32,630 nucleotides of DNA, from positions 1-32,630 of the forward strand of contig NZ_LOKW01000015.1 of assembly GCF_002211305.1 (NCBI RefSeq). The letters are read 5' to 3'. Origin of the DNA: Rhizobium sp. R634 (GTDB lineage Bacteria; Pseudomonadota; Alphaproteobacteria; Rhizobiales; Rhizobiaceae). Of this stretch, positions 14,126-21,934 are shown piece by piece. The notes below the pieces were generated by a model, which ran no database searches, was not told the DNA's origin, and was given only the letters and a program-made list of their open reading frames with translations. The stretch's first letter is position 1; the number at the start of each line of letters is the position of its first letter. The translations under genes were made by a program, and so were the position numbers.

Positions 14126-15085
14126 ATGCACGAACAGTCAGCGCACGCAGAGCATGTCTACACCTCTGCGCATCGGAATTCCGCTGCCGCGAGTTCGCCG
14201 ATCGTGGCCTCCTGGCGCCGATGCATGACCATGCATCAGCTGGCTCCCGAAGAAGAACGTGCGCCTCTGCGTCTTACCGACGACGAATTCCGGCGTGCGC
14301 GCGAGCAGTCCGAACGGCTGGTCGCCGGCGCGACCGACGAGCTCGACCGCCTCTTCACCACCGTCGGCAAAGCCGGCTGCTGCATCCTGCTGACCGACAG
14401 GAACGGTATTGCGTTGGAGCGCCGGGGGGCGGCCGGCGACGATAAGGACTTCCGCGATCTCGGCCTCTGGACGGGCACGGTGTGGACCGAAGCCAGCATC
14501 GGCACCAACGGCATCGGCACCGCGCTTGCCGACGAACGCGCCGTCGCCATCTTCCGCGATCAGCATTTCTTCTGCTCGAATATCCGCTTGAGCTGCACGA
14601 CGGCGCCGATCCGCGATCATCGCGGTGAACTCGCCGCGGCCCTCGACATCTCGACATGCCGGGAAGACGTCAACGAAATGACGCTGGCGATCCTGACGCA
14701 GACCGTGCGCGATGCGGCGATGCGCATCGAACTCAACCTCTTCCGTTCGGCCTTCGCCGGCGCCCGTTTCCTGATGGTCCCGGCCGGGGCCAATTCCGCC
14801 GCCGCCCTGCTTGCGGTCGACAGGCACGACCTCGTGCTTGGCGCAACACGGGCCGCCCGTATCGCTCTGCAGCTCGACGACAAGCGGATCGCAGCCGGCA
14901 TCCCGGCCGCCGATGCGCTGCATGAGGCAAGCGTCTCACAGCAGGAAGAGATCGTCGAGGCGGAAAAGGCGGCCCTGTTGCGGGCGCTGTCGCGCACCAG
15001 CGGCAACGTTTCCCAGGCGGCAACCGCGCTCGGCATAAGCCGCGCCACCCTGCACCGGAAGATGAAGAAATTCGACCTCCACTGA
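14126..15085 (+). CDS. AcoR-like GAF-Fis transcriptional regulator without AAA+ domain
   Basis: 319-residue regulator placed just before an aldehyde dehydrogenase gene. Residues 20-200 resemble the N-terminal part of AcoR-type activators: SSPIVASWRRC, a GAF domain with GKAGCCILLTDRNGIALERR, then TEASIGTNGIGTALAD and CTTAPIRDHRGELAAALD. Residues 205-255 look like the linker PAS-like segment (LLAVDRHDLVLGATRAARIAL). A Fis-type HTH closes the protein (KAALLRALSRTSGNVSQAAT, then LGISRATLHRKMKK, 281-316). The central sigma-54-contacting AAA+ domain (GESGTGKE, GAFTGA) of full AcoR proteins is absent. The ATG at 14126 has GGGAGGAG upstream, and an in-frame longer start lacks this. Likely effector: a small carbonyl or alcohol-derived compound, by family analogy. 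Confidence 0.88.
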   Translation: MHEQSAHAEHVYTSAHRNSAAASSPIVASWRRCMTMHQLAPEEERAPLRLTDDEFRRAREQSERLVAGATDELDRLFTTVGKAGCCILLTDRNGIALERRGAAGDDKDFRDLGLWTGTVWTEASIGTNGIGTALADERAVAIFRDQHFFCSNIRLSCTTAPIRDHRGELAAALDISTCREDVNEMTLAILTQTVRDAAMRIELNLFRSAFAGARFLMVPAGANSAAALLAVDRHDLVLGATRAARIALQLDDKRIAAGIPAADALHEASVSQQEEIVEAEKAALLRALSRTSGNVSQAATALGISRATLHRKMKKFDLH

Positions 15086-15132
15086 GCGGACGCCCGAAGG
15101 TTCCGCCGACACGGGCAGTCACGGCGCGATCC

Positions 15133-15150
15133 TGTCGCAAGTCTGCGACA
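15133..15150. promoter_or_regulatory. Candidate binding site of the GAF-Fis regulator
   Basis: Perfect inverted repeat TGTCGCA-AGTC-TGCGACA, about 105 bp before the aldehyde dehydrogenase start. It is immediately followed by a second short palindrome CACTG-TG-CAGTG (15149-15160). Fis-type HTH activators bind such dyads upstream of their targets. Assignment to this regulator is by position only. Confidence 0.5.
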
Positions 15151-15254
15151 CTGTGCAGTGCAGTATTGGTGCCGCGCCCTATTCCCTTCGACAAAACGCG
15201 CACATTTTCCTCCCACTGGTTCGCTTCGGAACCTGATCATCAAGGGAGGATGAC

Positions 15255-16763
15255 ATGCTTCATCAAAAGGTCGTCGAGTCGCCGTTCAAACTGAGATACG
15301 GCAACTATATCGGCGGCGAATGGCGCGAGCCGGTCGACGGCAAATACTTCGAAAACCTGACGCCCGTCACCGGCGGCAAGCTCTGCGACATTCCCCGCTC
15401 CAATGAAAAGGACGTCAACCTCGCACTCGACGCCGCCCATGCGGCCAAGGACAAGTGGGGCCGCACCTCCGCTGCCGAGCGCTCCAACATCCTCATGAAG
15501 ATCGCCCAGCGCATGGAGGACAAGCTGGAACTGCTCGCCCAGGCCGAGACCTGGGATAACGGCAAGCCCATCCGCGAAACCATGGCGGCCGACATTCCAC
15601 TGGCGATCGACCACTTCCGCTACTTCGCCTCCTGCATCCGCGCCCAGGAAGGCTCGATCGGCGAAATCGACCACGATACGATCGCCTATCACTTCCACGA
15701 ACCGCTCGGCGTCGTCGGCCAGATCATTCCGTGGAACTTCCCGATCCTGATGGCGACCTGGAAGCTGGCGCCGGCACTTGCCGCCGGCAATTGCGTCGTC
15801 TTGAAGCCCGCCGAGCAGACCCCCGCCTCGATCCTGCTCTGGGCCGAGCTCGTCGGCGATCTCCTGCCGCCCGGCGTGCTCAACATCGTCAACGGTTTCG
15901 GCATCGAGGCCGGCAAGCCGCTGGCGACCAGCCCCCGCATCGCCAAGATCGCCTTCACCGGCGAGACGACGACTGGCCGGCTGATCATGCAATATGCCAG
16001 CCAGAACCTCATTCCGGTGACGCTGGAACTCGGCGGCAAATCACCCAACATCTTCTTCGCCGATGTGATGGCCGAAGACGACGATTTCCTCGACAAGGCG
16101 CTGGAAGGCTTCGCGATGTTTGCCCTCAACCAGGGCGAAGTCTGCACCTGCCCGAGCCGCGCACTCGTTCAGGAATCGATCTATGACCGCTTCATGGAAA
16201 AGGCTGTCAAACGCGTCGAGGCGATCAAGCAGGGCAACCCGCTCGACACCGCGACGATGATCGGCGCCCAGGCCTCGACGGAGCAGCTGGAAAAGATCCT
16301 CGCCTATCTCGACATCGGCAAGCAGGAAGGGGCCGAGGTTCTGGCTGGTGGCTCCCGCAACGATCTCGGCGGCGAGCTGGCGAACGGCTACTACGTCAAG
16401 CCGACGGTCTTCAAGGGACACAACAAGATGCGCGTGTTCCAGGAAGAGATCTTCGGGCCTGTCGTCTCGGTCACGACCTTCAAGGATGAGAAGGAAGCGC
16501 TCGAAATCGCCAACGACACGCTCTATGGCCTCGGCGCTGGCGTCTGGAGCCGCGACGCCAATCGCTGCTATCGTTTCGGCCGCGAGATCCAGGCCGGCCG
16601 CGTCTGGACCAACTGCTACCACGCCTACCCCGCCCACGCTGCCTTCGGCGGTTACAAGCAGTCCGGCATCGGCCGCGAAACCCACAAGATGATGCTCGAT
16701 CATTACCAGCAGACCAAGAACATGCTGGTAAGCTACAGCCCGAAGGCGCTCGGCTTCTTCTGA
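15255..16763 (+). CDS. NAD(P)+-dependent aldehyde dehydrogenase (AldB/AcoD/ExaC-like)
   Basis: Cytosolic enzyme oxidising an aldehyde, probably acetaldehyde or a similar short-chain aldehyde, to the acid. The 502 residues carry the usual ALDH landmarks: IIPWNFPILMATWKLAPALA around 158-177, FTGETTTG (cofactor loop), the general base E258 in LELGGKSPN and the catalytic cysteine C297 in LNQGEVCTC. The C-terminal SYSPKALGFF ending and the length match the AcoD/ExaC/AldB branch. AAGGGAGGATGAC precedes the ATG. The upstream AcoR-like regulator and downstream DUF779 gene are characteristic companions of this branch and support alcohol/acetoin-type aldehyde metabolism. Confidence 0.95.
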   Translation: MLHQKVVESPFKLRYGNYIGGEWREPVDGKYFENLTPVTGGKLCDIPRSNEKDVNLALDAAHAAKDKWGRTSAAERSNILMKIAQRMEDKLELLAQAETWDNGKPIRETMAADIPLAIDHFRYFASCIRAQEGSIGEIDHDTIAYHFHEPLGVVGQIIPWNFPILMATWKLAPALAAGNCVVLKPAEQTPASILLWAELVGDLLPPGVLNIVNGFGIEAGKPLATSPRIAKIAFTGETTTGRLIMQYASQNLIPVTLELGGKSPNIFFADVMAEDDDFLDKALEGFAMFALNQGEVCTCPSRALVQESIYDRFMEKAVKRVEAIKQGNPLDTATMIGAQASTEQLEKILAYLDIGKQEGAEVLAGGSRNDLGGELANGYYVKPTVFKGHNKMRVFQEEIFGPVVSVTTFKDEKEALEIANDTLYGLGAGVWSRDANRCYRFGREIQAGRVWTNCYHAYPAHAAFGGYKQSGIGRETHKMMLDHYQQTKNMLVSYSPKALGFF

Positions 16764-16791
16764 GAAACCCGCGTGGTGGGAGGGGTCAAAG

Positions 16792-16946
16792 CCCCTCCCC
16801 AACCCCTCCCCACAAGGGGGAGGGGCTTAACCCGTTGAACCGCCTCGCTTTAGAATTCACGTATCTCCTTGCCGAGACTTCGGCGAGGAAAATTGCCGGA
16901 GCGGCATCATAGCCCCTCCCCCTTGTGGGGAGGGGTTGGGGAGGGG
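16792..16946. repeat. Perfect 36-bp inverted repeat flanking an 83-bp core
   Basis: The G/C-rich arm at 16792-16827 (starts CCCCTCCCCAACCCC, ends GGGGCT) is the exact reverse complement of 16911-16946. Each arm can also fold on itself. The 83-bp core between them has no ORF. It lies between the aldehyde dehydrogenase and DUF779 genes and could be a MITE-like or rhizobial mosaic repeat, also able to act as a bidirectional terminator/processing hairpin. Confidence 0.8.
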
Positions 16947-16980
16947 AATTTCTTCCTCCCGAAACCTAAGAGGAAGACCG

Positions 16981-17376
16981 ATGGAAACGACCGTCAACGG
17001 CGAACCGCGTGTTCTCGCAACCAACGCAGCCCTCGATCTCATCGCGGAAATCAAACGCGATCATCCCGATATTCTCTTCCACCAGTCCGGCGGCTGCTGC
17101 GACGGCTCCTCGCCCATGTGCTACCCCGCCAACGAGTTCATGGTCGGCGACAGCGACGTCAAGCTCGGCGAGATCGGCGGCGTGCCGGTCTATATCAGCG
17201 CCAGCCAGTTCGAAGCCTGGAAGCATACACAGCTGATCATCGACGTCGTGCCCGGACGCGGCGGCATGTTCTCGCTCGACAACGGCCGGGAGAAACGCTT
17301 CCTCACCCGCTCCCGCCTCTTCGGCGGCGGCGAGGCCTGCACGGTGCCGGACACCAAGATCAGGCAGACGACCTAG
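16981..17376 (+). CDS. DUF779 family protein
   Basis: 131-residue protein of unknown function. It has the family signature FHQSGGCCDGSSPMCYP (C39, C40, C47), then VPVYISASQFEAWKHTQLII and a C-terminal GGGEACTVPD. DUF779 genes are typically found beside AcoD-type aldehyde dehydrogenases, as here, so a helper role (for example in metal or redox handling) is plausible but unproven. The ATG at 16981 follows AGAGGAAGACC. The open frame extends upstream into the inverted repeat without a ribosome site, so the shorter start is right. The cysteine cluster could bind a metal. Confidence 0.9.
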   Translation: METTVNGEPRVLATNAALDLIAEIKRDHPDILFHQSGGCCDGSSPMCYPANEFMVGDSDVKLGEIGGVPVYISASQFEAWKHTQLIIDVVPGRGGMFSLDNGREKRFLTRSRLFGGGEACTVPDTKIRQTT

Positions 17377-17472
17377 CCTCAATATCCCCATACTCCTTCG
17401 AGGCTTGCGCTGCCGCTGAGCGTGGATCAACAATGCGGTATCGTTCAACACCGGCCCGCAGGAGATCCGTTC

Positions 17473-18180
17473 ATGAGTGACCAGAAAGCCGTTATCGTCA
17501 CGGGCGCCGGAGGCAATCTCGGCCGTGCCGTCGTCCGCGAGCTCGCCGCCGCCGGTATGAAACTCGTCTGCATCAATCGTTCGAGCCAGGGGCTGGAAGC
17601 CTTGGCCAACGGCCTCCCCGCCTCCACCGAATTTCTGCCGATCACGGGCACGGATCTTGCCGATTACGGTTCCTGCACCGCCGCCGTCGCCCAGGCCGTC
17701 GCACGTTTCGGCGGCGTCAGTGCATTGGTCAACACGGTCGGCGGCTTCGAGATGGGGCCGGTCGGGCCGGATGCTCCCGCGCAATGGAGGAGGGTGATGA
17801 CCGCCAATGCCGACACCGCGCTGACGATCAGCGCTGCCGTTCTCCCCATCATGAAGGCTGCCGGCTACGGCCGCATCGTCCATGTCGCCGCCGCGCCCGG
17901 GCTGAAGGCAGGCGCCAACCAGGCCGCCTATGCCGCCTCGAAAGCCGCCGTCATCCGGCTGACCGAAGCGATCGCCGCCGAATGCCGCGACGACCGCATT
18001 ACCGCCAACTGCATCCTGCCCGGGACGATCGACACGCCGGAGAATCGCGCGGCGATGCCCAACGCGAAGACTGAGGGCTGGGTATCGGCGCAATCGATCG
18101 CCCGCCTCATCGCCTTCCTGATTTCACCGGCCGCAGCCGTTGTCACCGGCGCAGCGATCCCGGCCACTGGTCGCGAATAG
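17473..18180 (+). CDS. SDR-family protein lacking the catalytic serine
   Basis: 235-residue Rossmann-fold protein of the short-chain dehydrogenase/reductase superfamily. The cofactor loop is TGAGGNLG (10-17), and NTVG (87-90) stands at the place of NNAG. The catalytic Y153-x3-K157 (YAASK) is present with N112. The serine expected 13 residues before the tyrosine is an alanine (A140 in VHVAAAPG). The C-terminus (AAVVTGAAIPATGRE) matches the usual VTGxxxxVDGG region but without the double glycine. So the fold is sure, while normal dehydrogenase activity is doubtful. The ATG 17473 follows CAGGAGATCC; an earlier in-frame start at 17422 has no ribosome site. Confidence 0.88.
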   Translation: MSDQKAVIVTGAGGNLGRAVVRELAAAGMKLVCINRSSQGLEALANGLPASTEFLPITGTDLADYGSCTAAVAQAVARFGGVSALVNTVGGFEMGPVGPDAPAQWRRVMTANADTALTISAAVLPIMKAAGYGRIVHVAAAPGLKAGANQAAYAASKAAVIRLTEAIAAECRDDRITANCILPGTIDTPENRAAMPNAKTEGWVSAQSIARLIAFLISPAAAVVTGAAIPATGRE

Positions 18181-18257
18181 CGGAAAGGCCTGCCCCCCAA
18201 TTGCAGCCCTCTGGCGTGATAGGACCGTTTTGATATTCTGGGAAAGGCGGGAGGCTT

Positions 18258-18296
18258 CCGCATGAAGGCAATCGGCCGTTTGGTCCCTTCATGCGG
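18258..18296. other. 11-bp perfect stem-loop upstream of the antiporter gene
   Basis: CCGCATGAAGG (18258-18268) and CCTTCATGCGG (18286-18296) are exact inverted copies around a 17-base loop. It lies about 80 bp after the SDR stop and 65 bp before the antiporter start. No T run follows, so it is not a standard terminator. A 20-codon ORF (18262-18324, with GGGAGG upstream) begins within the left arm, but I have no other support for it. Confidence 0.5.
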
Positions 18297-18360
18297 CCGG
18301 CGCGGAACAGCGGGCGGGACATAATGGTATTGATGAGCGTATCACGGCGAAATTTGCCGG

Positions 18361-19503
18361 ATGGCGGTGGTGGCCATGACTGACGGGCCGATATTGCGCG
18401 CCGTCGGCGGGACCAGTCTGCGCGGGGAATGGTTTCTCGGCGTCAGCATCGCCACCAGCCTGATATTCATTGCCTTTCCCGAGCCGCTCTTCGCCCGGCT
18501 CTCCGATCCGCTTTGGTTCACCGTCGTTTTCGGCTGGCTGTTTGCCGTCGTCCTGGGCTCGGCCTTATCGGTCGTCCGGCATGCGGATCGTCTGGCCGAG
18601 CGGCTGAAAGAGCCCTACGGCACCCTCATTCTGACGCTTGCCATCACCTCGATCGAAGTCATGGCGATCTCCGCAGTCATGATCCACGGCGAAAACAACC
18701 CCACGCTTGCCCGCGACACCCTGTTTGCGGTCGTGATGATCATCCTGAACGGCATGGTCGGCCTGTCATTGCTGCTCGGCGCCTGGCGGCGGCCGGAGCA
18801 GCAGCATAATTTGCAGGGCGCCAATGCCTATCTCGGCGTCATTGTGCCGCTCGCGACGCTGAGCCTGGTCATGCCGACATTTCTGGCCGGTCCGGACGGA
18901 CAGCATCCATCGGCGCCGCGGCAATTGATACTGGGCATCGTCTCTGTCGGCCTCTACGCCACGTTCCTGTTCCTCCAGGCCGGCCGCCATCAGGAGTATT
19001 TCACCAGCGACGGCCGCCGTGAGCACCATGGCGAACAGGCCCTGCCTCACGGGCCGATCTGGCCCAATGCCGTCCTGCTCTTCGCCTATATGGGTCCGGT
19101 GGTCTTTCTGGTCGAACAGCTGGCGCGGCCGATCGATTACATCATCGAAACCCTGCATGCTCCAACCGCTTTCGGCGGTGTCGTCATGGCTGTCCTTGTC
19201 GCCACGCCCGAAGCGATCAGCGCCGTGCGCGCATCGATCGCCGACAATCTTCAGCGCTCCGTCAATATTTTCCTGGGTTCGGTCCTGTCGACGATCGGCC
19301 TGACCGTGCCGGCGATGCTGGCCGTCAGCCATCTCTATGGACACCCGGTCACCCTGGGTCTGGAACACAGCGATCTGGTGATGCTGCTGCTCACCCTTGC
19401 CGTCAGCATCATTACCTTCGCCAGCGGCCGCACGCATCTCATGCAGGGTGCCGTCCATCTTGTGCTGTTCATGGCTTATGTGCTGCTCATCTTCCAGCAA
19501 TGA
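18361..19503 (+). CDS. Cation (Ca2+)/H+ antiporter, Cax/ChaA type
   Basis: Integral membrane exchanger of about 380 residues with roughly 11 hydrophobic segments. The two cation-binding alpha repeats are visible: ITSIEVMAISAVMIHGENNP in the first half and VLVATPEAISAVRASIADNL in the second, each with the conserved acidic residue. Each is followed by a long helix (ILNGMVGLSLLLG; VNIFLGSVLSTIGLTVP). A hydrophilic His-containing loop (RHQEYFTSDGRREHHGEQ) separates the halves. This is the ChaA/CaxA pattern for Ca2+ (or Na+/K+)/H+ exchange. The start is uncertain between ATG 18361 and ATG 18376, neither with a strong ribosome site. Confidence 0.9.
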   Translation: MAVVAMTDGPILRAVGGTSLRGEWFLGVSIATSLIFIAFPEPLFARLSDPLWFTVVFGWLFAVVLGSALSVVRHADRLAERLKEPYGTLILTLAITSIEVMAISAVMIHGENNPTLARDTLFAVVMIILNGMVGLSLLLGAWRRPEQQHNLQGANAYLGVIVPLATLSLVMPTFLAGPDGQHPSAPRQLILGIVSVGLYATFLFLQAGRHQEYFTSDGRREHHGEQALPHGPIWPNAVLLFAYMGPVVFLVEQLARPIDYIIETLHAPTAFGGVVMAVLVATPEAISAVRASIADNLQRSVNIFLGSVLSTIGLTVPAMLAVSHLYGHPVTLGLEHSDLVMLLLTLAVSIITFASGRTHLMQGAVHLVLFMAYVLLIFQQ

Positions 19504-19625
19504 GCTCCCGGCCGCGAGAGCAGAGGAACGAAAGATTCCACGCTTTGCCCTTCCTCCGCTATGATGGCTGAAATCTCGCGGGCGTCACGACGCTGGCGTG
19601 ATCGGAGACGGTAAGGGGACCGGAC

Positions 19626-20390
19626 TTGAGCTCACTCCTGCTTGGCGGGCTTGTATTTGTCTTTCTGTCGGCGGCGACATCGATAGGAATGATCGTGCGC
19701 GGCCGCCTGCCGGATCATCATCTCAGTTCGGAATCCAAGGATGTCATCAGGCTCGCAACCGCAGTGGTGGGAACGCTATCGGCCTTGGCGCTTGGCCTGC
19801 TGATCGCATCCGCCAAGTCCACTTACGACAATGCCGAAGCGGAGATGCGGACGGCGGCAGCGCGGGTCGTCCTGCTCGACCGCGTCATGGCGCAATACGG
19901 ACCGGAAACCGACCATGCGCGCCAACTGCTGCGCGAGCTCATCCAACGACGGCTGAGCCGTGGCTGGACTGCCGAGACCACCGATGAGACATCCGGCAAG
20001 GACCTGGGGGAATACCAGGACATCGAAGCGGTTCAGGGCGATCTTCGGTCTCTCTCGCCGCGGGATGCCGTGCAGCGATCGCTCCAGGCGCGTGCTCTCG
20101 ACGTGAGCGGCACGCTCGCGGAAACGCATTGGCTGATGGTCGAATCCGGCAGCGAGGGCTTGCCCTGGGCCTTCCTCGGCGTTCTCGTCTGTTGGCTCTC
20201 GCTGCTTTTTGCGACCTTCGGGCTGCAGGCGCCGCCAAACCCCACCGTGCTTTCCATTCTCTTTGTCTGCGCCTTTTCCGTCGCCGGAGCGGTCTTCCTG
20301 ATCTCGGACATGGCCAATCCTTACATCGGCCTGGTCCGCGTTTCGAACGCACCCTTGCAATCCGCCATCGAACGCCTGGGAAAACCATAG
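19626..20390 (+). CDS. DUF4239 membrane protein
   Basis: 254-residue membrane protein of unknown function. It has two N-terminal hydrophobic segments (LLLGGLVFVFLSAATSIGMI; TAVVGTLSALALGLLIASAK) and a cytoplasmic helical part of about 110 residues with RTAAARVVLLDRVMAQYGPET. Two C-terminal segments follow (WAFLGVLVCWLSLLFATFGL; ILFVCAFSVAGAVFLISD). The layout and the LALGLLIASAKS(T/F)YD segment are typical of DUF4239 (bestrophin-like) proteins. The start is a TTG, chosen because AAGGGGA sits just upstream and no ATG fits. It follows the antiporter gene by 122 bp in the same direction; cotranscription is possible but unproven. Confidence 0.85.
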   Translation: MSSLLLGGLVFVFLSAATSIGMIVRGRLPDHHLSSESKDVIRLATAVVGTLSALALGLLIASAKSTYDNAEAEMRTAAARVVLLDRVMAQYGPETDHARQLLRELIQRRLSRGWTAETTDETSGKDLGEYQDIEAVQGDLRSLSPRDAVQRSLQARALDVSGTLAETHWLMVESGSEGLPWAFLGVLVCWLSLLFATFGLQAPPNPTVLSILFVCAFSVAGAVFLISDMANPYIGLVRVSNAPLQSAIERLGKP

Positions 20391-20565
20391 CCGGCTCAGG
20401 ACATTGTCAGAACGAGCCATTCCCAAGCCCCCGACCTTTTCACTCTGACGCCATTCAATTGTGCACCGAGGGCTATTGCAATTTTTAGCAATGCCGCGAC
20501 ATAATATCACATGCCTTGAACCTTCGGCAGGCCGGTTGGGGCCGCCGTCGAGGCACGCATGAAGA

Positions 20566-20666
20566 CGACAGCCAGCGCGTCTTTCAGACGCGCAAAGGAC
20601 GCTGTCGCACTTTGAATTGCTGCATAATTTATCCTTCGATCGATTCCGATTGCAGGAATTATGCAG
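20566..20666. repeat. Rhizobial intergenic palindromic repeat (two hairpins)
   Basis: The 305-bp gap before the RND operon has no gene but holds two nested structures. The first has outer arms CGACAGC (20566-20572) and GCTGTCG (20601-20607) around the perfect inner stem GCGCGTCT-TTC-AGACGCGC (20575-20593). The second is the dyad CTGCATAATT (20620-20629) and AATTATGCAG (20657-20666). From memory, very similar stretches recur between genes in R. etli and R. leguminosarum, so I read it as a dispersed repeat. It could also end the upstream transcript or serve the RND promoter. Confidence 0.6.
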
Positions 20667-20695
20667 TGGGCTCTTGACATGTCGAGGCGGCGGCA

Positions 20696-21892
20696 ATGCG
20701 TGGGAGATTGCATCAGGGTCTGCGACTTTTTCTGACATTTGCCGGCATGGCGATTCTCGCTGGATGCGAGGAGAGCGGCAACAGCTATGTTCCGCCTCCG
20801 CCACCGCCTGTTCGTGTCGCACAGCCGGTCCAGCAGCCGGTCACGCTCTATTTCGAGCTCACCGGCAACACGGCGCCGCTCAATTCCGTCGATATCGAGG
20901 CGCGCGTCCAAGGCTATGTCCAGTCCATCGACTATCAGGACGGCATGATGGTGAAGAAGGGCGCCAAGCTCTTCGGCATCGAGCGCGATACCTACCAGGC
21001 GCAACTCGATCAGGCGAAGGCGTCGCTCGCCTCGCAGCAGGCCTCCCAGGTCGGCGCAAAGCAGGAATATGACCGGCAGCTCAATCTGATGAAGCAGCAG
21101 GTGACGACGCAGACTGCGGTCGACAGCGCCAAGGCGACGCTCGACGAGGCGAATGCCGCCATCCTCAACGCCCAAGCCAATGTCGAACTCGCGACCATCA
21201 ATCTCGGCTATACGGAAGTGCTCGCCCCCTTCGACGGCATCGTCACCGACCACCTTGTCGATATCGGCACGCTGGTCGGCGTGTCCGGCCCCACCAAGCT
21301 CGCCAGCATCGTTCAGACCGATCCGCTCTATGCCTATTTCAACGTCAGCGAAACGCAGGTGCTGATGATCAAGCAAACCCTGGCGAAACAGGGACACACC
21401 TTCAGGCAAACGGACCTTCCGAGCATACCCGCCGAGATCGGTCTGCAAACGGAGGAGGGCTATCCGCACAAGGGCCATCTCGACTACGTCTCGCCTCAGC
21501 TCGACGCCTCGACAGGCACGCTTCAGGTGCGCGCTTTGTTCGACAACAAGGACCACGCCATGCTGCCCGGCCTCTTCGTCAGGGTGCGCGTGCCGGTCGG
21601 CCACAATGATAAGGCCCTTCTGGTGCGCGACGACGCGATCGGAACGAACCAGCTCGGCAGCTACGTCCTCGTTCTCGGCAAGGAGGACGTCGTCGAGCAG
21701 AAGCCGATCAAGACGGGCCAGCGTGAAGGCCCGCTCCGCGTCGTGGAATCCGGCCTTGATCCGGCGGACCTCGTCGTCATCCAGGGGGTGCAGCAGGCAA
21801 TCCCCGGCAGCAAGGTCGCGCCCGAGAAGATGGAAATGAACCCGGCGGCCACCGCCGCCGGCGATGCCAAGGCCAACACCACCACGCAATGA
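20696..21892 (+). CDS. RND efflux periplasmic adaptor (membrane fusion lipoprotein)
   Basis: 398-residue adaptor that links the inner-membrane RND pump to an outer-membrane channel. A signal peptide ends in the lipobox LAGC with the acylated cysteine at C24, followed by a proline-rich stretch (PPPPPP). Then come the lipoyl half (VDIEARVQGYVQSIDYQDG), a long alpha-helical hairpin rich in Gln/Ala (about 100-165), the second lipoyl half (NLGYTEVLAPFDGIVTDHLV) and the beta-barrel with LFVRVRVPVG. This is the AcrA/MexA/BepD plan. The C-terminal tail is poor in order. The pump gene begins 42 bp downstream, in one operon. No regulator or TolC-like gene is adjacent. Confidence 0.95.
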   Translation: MRGRLHQGLRLFLTFAGMAILAGCEESGNSYVPPPPPPVRVAQPVQQPVTLYFELTGNTAPLNSVDIEARVQGYVQSIDYQDGMMVKKGAKLFGIERDTYQAQLDQAKASLASQQASQVGAKQEYDRQLNLMKQQVTTQTAVDSAKATLDEANAAILNAQANVELATINLGYTEVLAPFDGIVTDHLVDIGTLVGVSGPTKLASIVQTDPLYAYFNVSETQVLMIKQTLAKQGHTFRQTDLPSIPAEIGLQTEEGYPHKGHLDYVSPQLDASTGTLQVRALFDNKDHAMLPGLFVRVRVPVGHNDKALLVRDDAIGTNQLGSYVLVLGKEDVVEQKPIKTGQREGPLRVVESGLDPADLVVIQGVQQAIPGSKVAPEKMEMNPAATAAGDAKANTTTQ

Positions 21893-21934
21893 CTTCGCCA
21901 CCGTGCTTCATCTGAACGTCCAAAGGACAGCAGC

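Noticed and set aside
15160..15250. Sigma-54 promoter before the aldehyde dehydrogenase gene
   Set aside because: TTGGTGCC has a GG but no GC ten bases later; no match to the -24/-12 consensus was found in the gap.
20507..21901. 464-codon minus-strand open frame over the RND adaptor gene
   Set aside because: Antisense to a clear adaptor lipoprotein; its end overlaps the intergenic repeat.
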